Origin: Oscillospiraceae bacterium | GTDB lineage: Bacteria > Bacillota > Clostridia > Oscillospirales > Oscillospiraceae | Assembly: GCA_902801295.1 (NCBI GenBank) | Contig: CADCHN010000003.1 | Location: 1 to 64,000 of the forward strand | DNA: 64,000 bases | Direction: 5' to 3' | In this document: positions 25,152-33,680 of the stretch, in pieces | Position numbering within the stretch: position 1 is the first letter of the stretch | Layout: each line of letters starts with the position of its first letter | Made by a program: the position numbers and the translations under genes | The notes under the pieces: generated by a model | The model's database searches: none | Told to the model about the DNA's origin: nothing | What the model saw: the letters and a program-made list of their open reading frames with translations, nothing else

Positions 25152-27026
25152 ATGATCGACGTATCCGTAAACAATCTGGTCAAGAGCTTTGAGATCGGCA
25201 GCAACGTGCTCGACGGTCTGTCCTTTACCGTGGGCAGCGGCGAGCGCGTGGGCATCCTCGGCCCCAACGGCTGCGGCAAAACGACGCTTTTCCGTATCCT
25301 CTCCGGCGAATACAATTATGACGAGGGCGAAGTGATGATCGCGCCGGGTAAGCGCCTGGGCCTCATCTCCCAGATTCCCGTCTATCCCGAGGGCTGGACG
25401 GTGGAGGACGTGCTGAAGGACGCCCACCGGCGCCTCTACGAGATCAGCGCGCGGCTGGAGGAGCTGACGGCACAGCTCGAGCACGACGACTCCCCGGCCC
25501 TGCTGCGTGACTACGACCGCCTGAGCGAGGATTTCCGCCGTCTCGGCGGCTACGACATGGACGTAGAGCGCAGCCGCGTGGCCAACGGCCTCGACATCCC
25601 CGCCGCCATGCGCGCCCAGCCCTTCGAGACTCTCTCCGGCGGCGAGAAAACGCGCGTGAACCTCGCGCGGCTCATTCTGGAGGACACCGACATTCTTCTC
25701 CTCGACGAGCCGACCAACCACCTTGATCTGCACGCGACCGAATGGCTGGAGGACTATCTGCTGCACTTCAAGGGCACCGTGCTCGCCATCAGCCACGACC
25801 GCTGGTTTCTCGACAAGGTCGTGCAGCGCAGCATTGAGATCCTCGACGGCAAGGCCGAGTTTTACAGCGGCAACTACAGCTTTTACGTGCAGGAGCGGCA
25901 GCGCCGCTTCGACGAGAAGCTCAAGCAGTACGAAAAGGACCAGGCCAAGATCGAGCAGCTGACCCGCGCCGCCGAGCAGATGCACCTCTGGGCCTTCATG
26001 GGTGCGGACAAGCTGCACAAGCGCGCCTTTGCCATGGAAAAGCGCATCGAGAAGCTGCAGCAGAGCGAAAAGCCCGTGGAGCAGCGGAAAATGAACGTCA
26101 AATTCAAGCAGCGCGAGTTTGAGGGCGACGAGGTGCTGGTCATCGACGGTGTGAGCAAATCCTTCGGGGCGCGCACGCTCTTCCGGGATCTCTGCCTCAC
26201 GGTTGCCGGCGGCGAGCGCATCGCCCTGATCGGCGATAACGGCGCGGGCAAGTCCACGCTGGTGAAGCTGATCCTCGGCGAGGAGACGCCGGACAGCGGC
26301 TACCTGCAGCGCGGCCCTGCCATCCGCACGGCCTATCTGCCGCAGACGGTGCGCTTTTCCGACGATCGGCGCAGCGCCTACGAGACGATGCTCTACGACG
26401 GCCGCTGCCAGCCGCAGGAAGCGCGAGACCGGCTCGCTGCCTTCGGCTTTCGCGGCGAGGACGTGTTCACACCCGTCGGCGCGCTCTCCGGCGGCGAGCG
26501 CAGCCGCCTGTGTCTGTGCCTGCTGATGGGGCGGGACATCAACTTCCTCATCCTCGACGAGCCGACCAACCACCTCGACATCGCCAGCCGCGAATGGATG
26601 GAGGATGCACTGTCGGACTACGAACAGACGCTGCTGTTCGTCTCCCACGACCGCTGGCTGATCGAAAAATTCGCCACGCGCATCTGGGCAATTCAGGACG
26701 GCGTGCTGACCGACTACCGCGGCGGCTACCGGGATTATATCGCCTGGAAGGAGCGGCAGAGCGTCTTCCAGCAGAACGAAAAGAGCCGCGAAAAGGCCGA
26801 GAAAAAGCCGGCGGACAAGCGCCCCAAGACGCCGAACAGCGCCAAGGCCATCGCCAAAACCGAGCGCGAGATCGCCAGGCTCGAGGCGCGGCAGAAGGAG
26901 CTGGAGCAGGAGGCGGAGACCTATGCTGCCGACTACCAGAAGCTGATGGACATCGACGCCGAGCGCGCCTCGCTCGACGAGCAGCTGCTCGCACTCTACG
27001 AACAATGGGAGGAACTGAACATATGA
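25152..27026 (+). CDS. ABC-F family ATPase (translation factor type, Uup/YdiF-like)
   Basis: The 624-residue protein has two ABC domains and no membrane segment. Domain 1 has Walker A GPNGCGKTT (about residues 37-45), signature LSGGEK and LLLDEPTNHLD; domain 2 has GDNGAGKST, LSGGERSR and LILDEPTNHLD. The linker between them (about 240-320) is the charged helical P-site tRNA-interaction motif, and the C-terminal 90 residues form a basic coiled coil. ABC-F proteins bind the ribosomal E site to relieve stalls or protect against antibiotics. Which of these applies cannot be told from sequence. AGAGGA precedes the ATG and the stop overlaps the YdcF-like gene. Confidence 0.94.
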   Translation: MIDVSVNNLVKSFEIGSNVLDGLSFTVGSGERVGILGPNGCGKTTLFRILSGEYNYDEGEVMIAPGKRLGLISQIPVYPEGWTVEDVLKDAHRRLYEISARLEELTAQLEHDDSPALLRDYDRLSEDFRRLGGYDMDVERSRVANGLDIPAAMRAQPFETLSGGEKTRVNLARLILEDTDILLLDEPTNHLDLHATEWLEDYLLHFKGTVLAISHDRWFLDKVVQRSIEILDGKAEFYSGNYSFYVQERQRRFDEKLKQYEKDQAKIEQLTRAAEQMHLWAFMGADKLHKRAFAMEKRIEKLQQSEKPVEQRKMNVKFKQREFEGDEVLVIDGVSKSFGARTLFRDLCLTVAGGERIALIGDNGAGKSTLVKLILGEETPDSGYLQRGPAIRTAYLPQTVRFSDDRRSAYETMLYDGRCQPQEARDRLAAFGFRGEDVFTPVGALSGGERSRLCLCLLMGRDINFLILDEPTNHLDIASREWMEDALSDYEQTLLFVSHDRWLIEKFATRIWAIQDGVLTDYRGGYRDYIAWKERQSVFQQNEKSREKAEKKPADKRPKTPNSAKAIAKTEREIARLEARQKELEQEAETYAADYQKLMDIDAERASLDEQLLALYEQWEELNI

Positions 27027-27754
27027 AGAAAAACGACCGGGCTCTGGCTTTCTCCATCGGCGCTCTGACGGGCGCCGCCGCGCTGCTGCGCTTTGCGCTG
27101 CGCGGCTATGCCTACTGGGCCTATCTGTGCCTCTTTATCGCGGCGCTGCTTCTGCTGCACCGCTTTCTGCCGACCGTCTGGTGGCGCGTCGTGCTGATCC
27201 TCACCTGCCTCGGCATCCTGTACTTCTGCGCCGTCGAGGTGCCGATCATCAAAAACGCCCGCACCGACAAGGAGCCGGAGCGCGAGTACCTGGTCGTACT
27301 CGGTGCGGCGGTCTACGGCGATCAGCCCTCGCTGACGCTGGTGCGCCGCCTGGAAGGCGCGCGGGACTATCTGAACCGCTATCCCGACGCCGTCGCCATC
27401 GTCTCCGGCGGCATGGGCAAGGGTGAGAGCGTCACCGAGGCGCAGGCCATGCACGACTGGCTGATCGCCAACGGCATCCCGGACGAGCGCGTGATTCTCG
27501 AGCCGGAAGCGACCTCGACGCTCGAAAACCTCTCCCATTCCTTCGCCATCATCCGTGCGCGCGGCGATGAGCCGGACGGCCACGTCGCCATCGTCTCCAG
27601 CGCCTATCACCTCTACCGCGCTAAGCTCATCTCCCGCGGGCTCGGGGTGGAGGCTGCCGGCGTTGCTGCTCCCTGGGGCTATTTCTTCGTCATGCTGAAC
27701 TATTTTATCCGCGAGGCCTTCGGCGTGACCAAGCTCTGGCTGCTTGGCCCCTGA
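27023..27754 (+). CDS. YdcF/SanA family membrane protein (DUF218)
   Basis: The 243-residue protein has three N-terminal membrane helices (about residues 8-22, 28-46, 50-66) followed by the DUF218 fold: EYLVVLGAAVYGD, IVSGGMGKGE, TEAQAMHDWL, TSTLENLSHS and IVSSAYHLYRA. ElyC/SanA/YdcF proteins affect envelope integrity and lipid-carrier homeostasis; the enzymatic activity is not established. The ATG at 27023 has GGGAGG about nine bases before it and overlaps the ABC-F stop. A long upstream frame in phase is only a shadow of the ABC-F gene. Confidence 0.88.
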   Translation: MKKNDRALAFSIGALTGAAALLRFALRGYAYWAYLCLFIAALLLLHRFLPTVWWRVVLILTCLGILYFCAVEVPIIKNARTDKEPEREYLVVLGAAVYGDQPSLTLVRRLEGARDYLNRYPDAVAIVSGGMGKGESVTEAQAMHDWLIANGIPDERVILEPEATSTLENLSHSFAIIRARGDEPDGHVAIVSSAYHLYRAKLISRGLGVEAAGVAAPWGYFFVMLNYFIREAFGVTKLWLLGP

Positions 27755-27807
27755 GCTGGGCGCCTTGCCCAAAATTCCGATCGGAAATTGTTGAAAGCGA
27801 CAAAAAT

Positions 27808-27839
27808 ACGCCGCGGCTTTGGCCGCGGCGTTGATTTTT
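27808..27839 (+). terminator. Intrinsic terminator after the YdcF-like gene
   Basis: The ten-base stem ACGCCGCGGC/GCCGCGGCGT with a TTTG loop is followed by TGATTTTT. Confidence 0.8.
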
Positions 27840-27902
27840 CCCCCTGGAAGCGATAGACTGAATTGGATTTTCTCCGATCCTTTTGAAAAGAGAGTGATAC
27901 TT

Positions 27903-29384
27903 ATGCTCCGCAAAAGCGGGATTTTAATGCCCATGAGTTCCCTGCCCTCGCCCTACGGCATCGGCACGATGGGCAAAAGCGCCTATCGCTTTGTCGATTT
28001 CCTCAAGGCCGCCGGCCAGAGCTACTGGCAGTTGCTGCCCCTCGGCCCCACGAGCTACGGCGACAGCCCCTATTCCTCCTTCTCCACCTTCGCGGGCAAC
28101 CCCTATTACATCGACCTCGATCTGCTGGTGAAGGACGGCCTGCTGCGCCGCAGCGAAATCGCCGGGCGCGACTGGGGCGAGGACGCAGAGCGCGTGGACT
28201 ACGGCAAGATCTACGAGCAGCGCTTTGCGGTGCTGCGCCTGGCCTATGCGCGCGGCAAAGAGAGTCTGGCCGCGGAGCTGGACGCCTTCCGCCGCGAAAA
28301 TGCCGCCTGGCTGGAGGACTACGCCCTGTTTATGGCGGTCAAGAGCAGCTTCGGCATGGTCAGCTGGGTCGAGTGGCCGGACGAGGCCATCCGTCTACAC
28401 AGGCCCGAGGCCGTGGAGCGCTATCGGAACGAATGGAAGGACGACGTGGATTTCTGGTGCTTCCTGCAGTTTCTCTTCTTCCGTCAGTGGAAGGCGCTGC
28501 GCGCCTACGCGCACGAGCAGGGCATCGAGTTCATCGGCGACGTGCCGATCTATGTGGCGCTGGACTCCGCCGACGTTTGGAGCGCGCCCGGCTTCTTCCA
28601 GCTTGACAAGGACAACGTTCCCACCGAGGTGGCCGGCGTGCCGCCCGATGCCTTCACCGAGGACGGGCAGCTCTGGGGCAACCCGCTCTATGACTGGGAC
28701 AAGATGAAGGCCGACGGCTTCGGCTGGTGGATCCGCCGCATTGAGGGCGCCGAAAAGCTCTTCGACGTGATCCGTATCGACCATTTCCGCGGCTTTGAGA
28801 GCTATTGGGCCGTACCCTACGGCGACAAGACCGCCCGCCGCGGCCACTGGCGTCCCGGCCCGGGCATGGCTCTGGTCGGCGTGCTGACCTCCTGGTTCCA
28901 TCAGCTGCGCTTCATCGCCGAGGATCTGGGCTACACCACCCCTGAGGTGGAAAAGCTGCTGGCCGATTCCGGCCTGCCCGGCATGAAGATCCTGGAATTC
29001 GGCTTTGACCCCAAGGGCAATTCCGACTACATGCCGCACAACTGCGTCAACCACAGCGTCTGCTACGTCGGCACCCACGACAACGAGGTCGTCAGCGGCT
29101 GGATCAAGAGCACCGACAAGGCCACGCTCAAATACGCCGCCGACTACATGCACAAGACGGCGGACGAGAGCTGGAGCTGGGCCATGATCCGCACCGGCAT
29201 GTCCACAGCCTCGCAGCTGTTTGTCATGCAGATGCAGGACGTGCTGGAGCTGCCCGCCTCCGCGCGCATGAATGCGCCCGGTACTGCCACAGGCAACTGG
29301 CAGTGGCGCATGCGGCCCGACGCGCTGAGCGCGAAGCTCGCGCGCAAGGTCCGGCGCTGCACCGAAACCTACCGCAGACTGTAA
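27903..29384 (+). CDS. malQ: 4-alpha-glucanotransferase (amylomaltase, GH77)
   Basis: The 493-residue enzyme transfers alpha-1,4-glucan segments between maltodextrins, releasing glucose, and complements the glycogen genes at 12.8-18.7 kb. GH77 hallmarks are visible: RKSGILMPMSSLPSPYGIG at the start, IRIDHFRGFE with the nucleophile Asp, AEDLGYTTPEV with the acid/base Glu region, and VGTHDNEV. ATG 27903 is the start that matches family length; GAGAGTGAT upstream is a weak ribosome site. It is preceded by the terminator of the YdcF gene, so it should have its own promoter, for which TTGAAA-like sequence near 27793 is only a weak candidate. Confidence 0.95.
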   Translation: MLRKSGILMPMSSLPSPYGIGTMGKSAYRFVDFLKAAGQSYWQLLPLGPTSYGDSPYSSFSTFAGNPYYIDLDLLVKDGLLRRSEIAGRDWGEDAERVDYGKIYEQRFAVLRLAYARGKESLAAELDAFRRENAAWLEDYALFMAVKSSFGMVSWVEWPDEAIRLHRPEAVERYRNEWKDDVDFWCFLQFLFFRQWKALRAYAHEQGIEFIGDVPIYVALDSADVWSAPGFFQLDKDNVPTEVAGVPPDAFTEDGQLWGNPLYDWDKMKADGFGWWIRRIEGAEKLFDVIRIDHFRGFESYWAVPYGDKTARRGHWRPGPGMALVGVLTSWFHQLRFIAEDLGYTTPEVEKLLADSGLPGMKILEFGFDPKGNSDYMPHNCVNHSVCYVGTHDNEVVSGWIKSTDKATLKYAADYMHKTADESWSWAMIRTGMSTASQLFVMQMQDVLELPASARMNAPGTATGNWQWRMRPDALSAKLARKVRRCTETYRRL

Positions 29385-29398
29385 CGAATATTCCGTAT

Positions 29399-29438
29399 CA
29401 AAAAGAACCGCTCCGGGAGCTCAGTCCCGGAGCGGTTC
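29399..29438 (-). terminator. Terminator overlapping the 3' end of the phosphoesterase gene
   Basis: A 14-base perfect stem (29405-29418 with 29425-29438) forms on both strands. Only the minus strand has a U tract after it (TTTTTGAT), so it ends the phosphoesterase transcript; its loop contains the TGA stop of that gene. On the plus strand it would give only a weak stop for malQ. Confidence 0.85.
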
Positions 29439-30032
29439 TTCGTCCGTATCGATGACAATGCGCCCGAAGGCGTTGATGATCGTGGTATTGCCGCGCTGAT
29501 AGACCCGGCGCGACTGGTTGTTGTAGTTGAGATGCACATGCCCGTGCACGAAATAGCGCGGCTGCAGCTTGTCGATCAGCGGCAGAAAGGCCTCAAAGCC
29601 CCGGTGTGCCGGCGTATCATCGTCCCCATAGCCCCGCGCCGGCGCGTGGGCCAGGATAATATCCACGCCGCCTGCCCATTTGATCTTCCACCAGAGTCTG
29701 CGGATGCGGCGGCGCATCTGGCGCTCGGTGTACTGGTTCGTTCCGCCGCTGTACCAGCCGCTGCCGCCGAGACCGAGGATACGCAGGCCCTTGACCTTCA
29801 GCAGTTTATCCTCGGCGCAGTCGCAGCCCTCGGGCGGATGGCTCTCATAGAGTCCGTCATGGTTGCCGCGGACATAGACGAGGGGGCGGTTGGCCATCGT
29901 CACCAGGAATTCCAGATAGTTGGCCTTCAGGTCGCCGGCCGAAAGGATCAGGTCAATGCCGCTCAGATGGCCGGGACGGTAATAGTCCCATAGGTAGGGC
30001 TCCTCGCGGTCCGAAATCAGCAGGATCTTCAT
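29421..30032 (-). CDS. Calcineurin-like metallophosphoesterase
   Basis: The 203-residue protein has the metal-site motifs of the superfamily in order: ILLISDREE (Asp with the usual His replaced), ILSAGDLKANY, YVRGNHDG, ILAHAPARG and VHGHVHLNY. It resembles small YfcE-like or YmdB-like phosphoesterases, but the substrate cannot be named. The last 18 codons are part of the terminator stem. It is translationally coupled to the BMP/ParB-like gene upstream by an ATGA overlap, so the two probably work in the same pathway. Confidence 0.85.
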   Translation of the reverse strand: MKILLISDREEPYLWDYYRPGHLSGIDLILSAGDLKANYLEFLVTMANRPLVYVRGNHDGLYESHPPEGCDCAEDKLLKVKGLRILGLGGSGWYSGGTNQYTERQMRRRIRRLWWKIKWAGGVDIILAHAPARGYGDDDTPAHRGFEAFLPLIDKLQPRYFVHGHVHLNYNNQSRRVYQRGNTTIINAFGRIVIDTDEEPLRD

Positions 30033-31972
30033 AGCTGCTTCTCCTGCTTCTGCGGCGCGAGGCTCTCACGGTAGATGCCCAGCAGCCGCACCAGGCCCTG
30101 GGAGCGCGGCAGCAGCTCGTCAAAGCCCGGGATCGTACCGTCCACGTTGTCGCAGAGCCAGTCCATGCGCATGATCTCCTCCGGGCTGAGCGCGGTTTTG
30201 CCGTCACAGCGCAGGACGCCGTTCTGGTCGAAGATCTCGGCGCAGAAGGGATCCACCGTGCCGTTCAGCACACCCTTGCGCAAAATCTCCGCCAGGCTGG
30301 TCACGCCCGCCGGAAGGCTCTCGCTGAGCTTCACGTCCACGACGCCGCTGGCCATGCCCCACCAATAGTTGATGGCCTTGCTGCTCTCCTCCCAGCTGCC
30401 GTCGAGCACCGAGCGCACGATCTTCTCATACATCGCGCCCCACTGCCAGCAGGGCATCGCCAGCGGCAGCAGGCCGCCGTCCGGCTCGAGCTGATAGAGG
30501 CCGTAGTCGAGGGCGCAGTGCGCCGTCGACTCCTCGCCGGATTCGCGGTTGGAGATCACGGTGACGCCGCTCTGCCGCAGCTGCTCGATCGGGTCGCCGC
30601 CCGTGCAGGACCAGACCAGCTTCACCCGTGCGCGGGGGTTCGACAGCCGCGCGCCGAGGGCAAAGGCGTTGATGCCCGCAGGCGTGCCGAAAATCGGATA
30701 ATTGGCCACATAACCCACGAGGTTGTTGTCCGCCATCGCGCCGGCTACGGCGCCGGCGACAAACTTGCACTCGTAGATGCGGCTGTAGTAGCTGCGCACG
30801 CCGGGATAGGGCTGTGAGAGCGCACAGTTGAGCACCTTGACGTTTTTATACTTCGCGGCGATCTTGCGGCAGGCGTCGATCATGGGTGGGGTGGTTGCGA
30901 AGATGATTTTGGCGTCCTCTGCCTCCACCGCGGTCTCCATGGCCTTTTCATAGTCCCGGTTTTCAGCCAGGAAAAGTTTGACGTCCACCCTGGAGCCGAG
31001 CTTTTCCTCCAGCTCCTGCCGTCCCTGGTCGTGGGCACGGGTCCAGGCGCTCTTTTCCAGCGGGAAGCCGTAGATAAAGGCCACCGTGACCGACGAAGGC
31101 CGCGCCACGTTCAGGATCTTGGACACGAGGCCCTTTTCCTTTTCCGGCGGCTGAGTGGACAGCTCGATGGGCGCATCCTCCTCGGTGGCCCGGATATCGG
31201 GCAGCAGCCGCTCCAGGCTCTTGTTCAGCTCTGCCGTCGTTTTCTCCTTGATATCGGCAAAGGAATAGACTTCCAGCCAGGTGAGCAGCGCCTCGGCCGG
31301 TGTAGTTCCCGTTTCCCCGGGCTTCAGGCGATCAAAAGCCTCACGGAAATGGGCAAAGCCAGCGCGAAAGCTGCGCCGCTCCTCCTCGCTCCACACATGG
31401 TCGCTCTCCATGCCCAGCGCAGCCTGCAGCCGGGCGTAGGCGCCAGGCTTGCGGAAGCTGACGCCGTACTGGCCGGAGAGACGGTAGAAATCCAGGAACT
31501 CATAGTAGAGCCGGATCTCCGGCTTGTCGCTGGGAGCCGGCAGCATGCGCGTCACGATGCCCGGGATCGTCGGTGAGCCGAAGCTCTTGAGCACGCTTGC
31601 GCGCTTGTTGCCCTCCTGGATATAGAACTTGCCCAGATATTCAAAGCATTTGATCGGATCACGGATGCCCCCGTCGCTCAGGTGCGCGTCACACAGCGCC
31701 ATCCACTTGGTGCCGAACTCCGTCTGCGCGCCGAGCAGCGGCATGAAGTTGCCGGCCAGGGCGGCCATGCGCCCGGCAGTCCTGGTGCCGACGATCAGCT
31801 CGGCCGGGATGTTGACGAGGCCAAGCTCCTCCTGCCGGACGGAGGCTTCCTCCTCCAGCAGCCGGTCAAGGACAGCAGGATAGGGATCCAGCCCCTGGCT
31901 CTCGGCCGCCTTAAAGTATTTCTGTCCGCTTTTCAGGGCCTTTGCATACTGTTCTACCGCTTCCTGGCTCAT
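30029..31972 (-). CDS. Cytoplasmic BMP (Med/PnrA-type) ligand-binding protein with an N-terminal ParB-like domain
   Basis: This 647-residue protein has no signal peptide or lipobox. Residues about 50-145 contain NIPAELIVGTRTAGR and FYIQEGNKRASVLKSFG, the pattern of the ParB/sulfiredoxin fold. A helical middle part (about 150-285) leads to a BMP domain (about 294-580) with VAFIYGFPLEKSAWTRAHDQG, LSQPYPGVRSYYSRIYECKFVAGAVAG and the C-terminal half of the periplasmic binding fold. BMP proteins bind nucleosides; intracellular ones such as B. subtilis Med act in regulation. It is therefore unlikely to be an ABC transporter lipoprotein, and no permease gene is near. It probably senses a nucleoside-like ligand inside the cell, which is inference. 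Confidence 0.82.
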   Translation of the reverse strand: MSQEAVEQYAKALKSGQKYFKAAESQGLDPYPAVLDRLLEEEASVRQEELGLVNIPAELIVGTRTAGRMAALAGNFMPLLGAQTEFGTKWMALCDAHLSDGGIRDPIKCFEYLGKFYIQEGNKRASVLKSFGSPTIPGIVTRMLPAPSDKPEIRLYYEFLDFYRLSGQYGVSFRKPGAYARLQAALGMESDHVWSEEERRSFRAGFAHFREAFDRLKPGETGTTPAEALLTWLEVYSFADIKEKTTAELNKSLERLLPDIRATEEDAPIELSTQPPEKEKGLVSKILNVARPSSVTVAFIYGFPLEKSAWTRAHDQGRQELEEKLGSRVDVKLFLAENRDYEKAMETAVEAEDAKIIFATTPPMIDACRKIAAKYKNVKVLNCALSQPYPGVRSYYSRIYECKFVAGAVAGAMADNNLVGYVANYPIFGTPAGINAFALGARLSNPRARVKLVWSCTGGDPIEQLRQSGVTVISNRESGEESTAHCALDYGLYQLEPDGGLLPLAMPCWQWGAMYEKIVRSVLDGSWEESSKAINYWWGMASGVVDVKLSESLPAGVTSLAEILRKGVLNGTVDPFCAEIFDQNGVLRCDGKTALSPEEIMRMDWLCDNVDGTIPGFDELLPRSQGLVRLLGIYRESLAPQKQEKQL

Positions 31973-32010
31973 GGCAGGCCCTCCTTTTTACTAAAATTGA
32001 TTGTCAAGTG

Positions 32011-32039
32011 ATGATACACCTGATCCGGTGGGAATACAA
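32011..32039 (-). promoter_or_regulatory. Sigma-A promoter of the BMP-phosphoesterase operon
   Basis: On the minus strand TTGTAT (32034-32039), 17 bases, TATCAT (32011-32016), about 40 bases upstream of the ATG, which has AAGGAGGG before it. Confidence 0.7.
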
Positions 32040-32118
32040 GAGCGTATCGCAGAAGAATTCCCTGTGAAAATGCACAAAATTTATGCAAAACAGCCCGTAT
32101 TTTCGCGGCAATGCCCGA

Positions 32119-32147
32119 TTGAATCGCGGCGCGATGTGTGGTACAGT
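32119..32147 (+). promoter_or_regulatory. Sigma-A promoter of the dipeptidase-fhs operon
   Basis: TTGAAT (32119-32124), 17-base spacer, TACAGT (32142-32147). The start codon at 32199 has AAAGGAGGAGA upstream. Confidence 0.75.
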
Positions 32148-32198
32148 AAAGCCGTCGAAAAATGCGCATGATCCCATGCGATAAAGGAGGAGAAGCCT

Positions 32199-33659
32199 AT
32201 GCCCTGCACCACCATTCTGGTCGGCAAGAAGGCCAGCAGCGACCGCTCCACGATGATCGCCCGCACCGACGACGGTCATTTCGATGTGAAGAAGCTGATC
32301 GTGGTCGAGCCGAAACAGCAGAAAAGGAAATATAAGAGCGTCCTCTCCCATGTGGAGATCGAGCTGCCCGAGCATCCGCTGCGCTACACCTGCTGCCCCA
32401 GCGTGGACCCGAAGGAGGGCATCTGGGCGGCAACCGGCATCAACGAGGCCAACGTCGGCATTACCGCCACGGAGACCATCACCTCCAACCCCCGCGTGCT
32501 CGCCGCCGATCCGCTGGTGGAGCTGAAAAAGGCCAAAGGCCGCGAAAAGGAAGTGCCCGGCGGCATCGGTGAGGAGGACATCGTCGTTCTCGTGCTGCCC
32601 TATATCCGCTCGGCCCGCGAGGGCGTGGAGAGGCTGGCAGCGCTGCTGGAGCGCTACGGCACTTACGAGTCCAACGGCATCGCCTTCAACGATGAAAACG
32701 AGATCTGGTGGATGGAGACCATCGGCGGCCATCACTGGATCGCCCGGCGCGTGCCGGACGAGGTCGTCGTCATCAACCCCAACCAGTTCGGCATGGACGG
32801 CTTCGACCTGGACGACGCCCTCGGTGCGCAGAAAGCGCATATGTGCTCGAAGGATCTGCGCGAGTTCATCCGCGACAACCGTCTGGATCTGAATCAGAAC
32901 GGCGCCTTCAACCCGCGCGATATCTTCGGCTCCCACACCGATATGGATCACATCTATAACACCCCGCGTGCCTGGTTCATGGGGCGCTTCCTCTGCCCCT
33001 TCTCCCGCCGCTGGGACGGCCCGGACGCCGAATTCGGCCCGGAGAGCGACAACATCCCCTGGGCGCTGGTGCCCGACCGGAAGATCGCCGTGGAGGACGT
33101 GAAATACCTTCTCTCCTCGCACTACCAGGGCACGCCCTATAATCCCTATTCCAAGCAGGACAGCGGCAAGCGCGGCATGTATCGCTCCATCGGCATCAAC
33201 CGCACCGGCGTCACCGCCGTCTGCCAGATCCGCAGCGGCGTGCCCCACGAGCTGCAGGGCGTTGAATGGCTCAGCTTCGGCTCGACGACCTTTGCCGCCA
33301 TGCTGCCGCTGTACACCAACGTCGCCAAAATGCCGGATTACGTCAGCCGCGTGACGCTGGACACCTCCACGGAGAATTTCTACTGGGGCAGCCGCCTGAT
33401 CGGTGCGCTGGCCGACCACAACTATTCCTCCAGTATTCAGAACATCGAGCGCTACCAGAACGCCGTGTTTGTCAAGGGCCGCCGCCTGCTGCTCGAGTAC
33501 GACCGCAAAATGACCGAGAGCGGCGATTTCTCGCTGGCCGCGGAGGCCAACGAGGCCCTCTGCCGCATGGCGAAGGAGCAGACCGTCGACACGCTCAACA
33601 AGGTGCTTGCCGACGCGAGCCAGCACATGAAAAACGGCTATAACCGCGCCGACAACTGA
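32199..33659 (+). CDS. C69 family dipeptidase (PepD-type, N-terminal nucleophile hydrolase)
   Basis: The 486-residue protein begins MPCTTILVGKKAS. Cys3 would become the N-terminal nucleophile after removal of Met-Pro, as in peptidase family C69. Other family blocks are TMIARTDDGH, GINEANVGITATET, SNGIAFNDENEIWWMETIGGHHW and SSHYQGTPYNPY. It hydrolyses a broad range of dipeptides; no signal peptide is present, so it acts in the cytoplasm. The gene shares a promoter with fhs, 21 bases downstream, fitting amino acid fermentation. Confidence 0.92.
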   Translation: MPCTTILVGKKASSDRSTMIARTDDGHFDVKKLIVVEPKQQKRKYKSVLSHVEIELPEHPLRYTCCPSVDPKEGIWAATGINEANVGITATETITSNPRVLAADPLVELKKAKGREKEVPGGIGEEDIVVLVLPYIRSAREGVERLAALLERYGTYESNGIAFNDENEIWWMETIGGHHWIARRVPDEVVVINPNQFGMDGFDLDDALGAQKAHMCSKDLREFIRDNRLDLNQNGAFNPRDIFGSHTDMDHIYNTPRAWFMGRFLCPFSRRWDGPDAEFGPESDNIPWALVPDRKIAVEDVKYLLSSHYQGTPYNPYSKQDSGKRGMYRSIGINRTGVTAVCQIRSGVPHELQGVEWLSFGSTTFAAMLPLYTNVAKMPDYVSRVTLDTSTENFYWGSRLIGALADHNYSSSIQNIERYQNAVFVKGRRLLLEYDRKMTESGDFSLAAEANEALCRMAKEQTVDTLNKVLADASQHMKNGYNRADN

Positions 33660-33680
33660 ATTAGAAAGAGGGATTTTGCT

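Noticed and set aside
25152..27026. Antibiotic resistance ABC-F gene
   Set aside because: The arm sequences are not diagnostic and housekeeping ABC-F proteins of the YdiF/Uup type are common, so no resistance role is claimed.
30029..31972. ABC transporter lipoprotein (BMP family) annotation
   Set aside because: No signal peptide, no lipobox cysteine, an extra N-terminal soluble region and no ABC permease or ATPase beside it.
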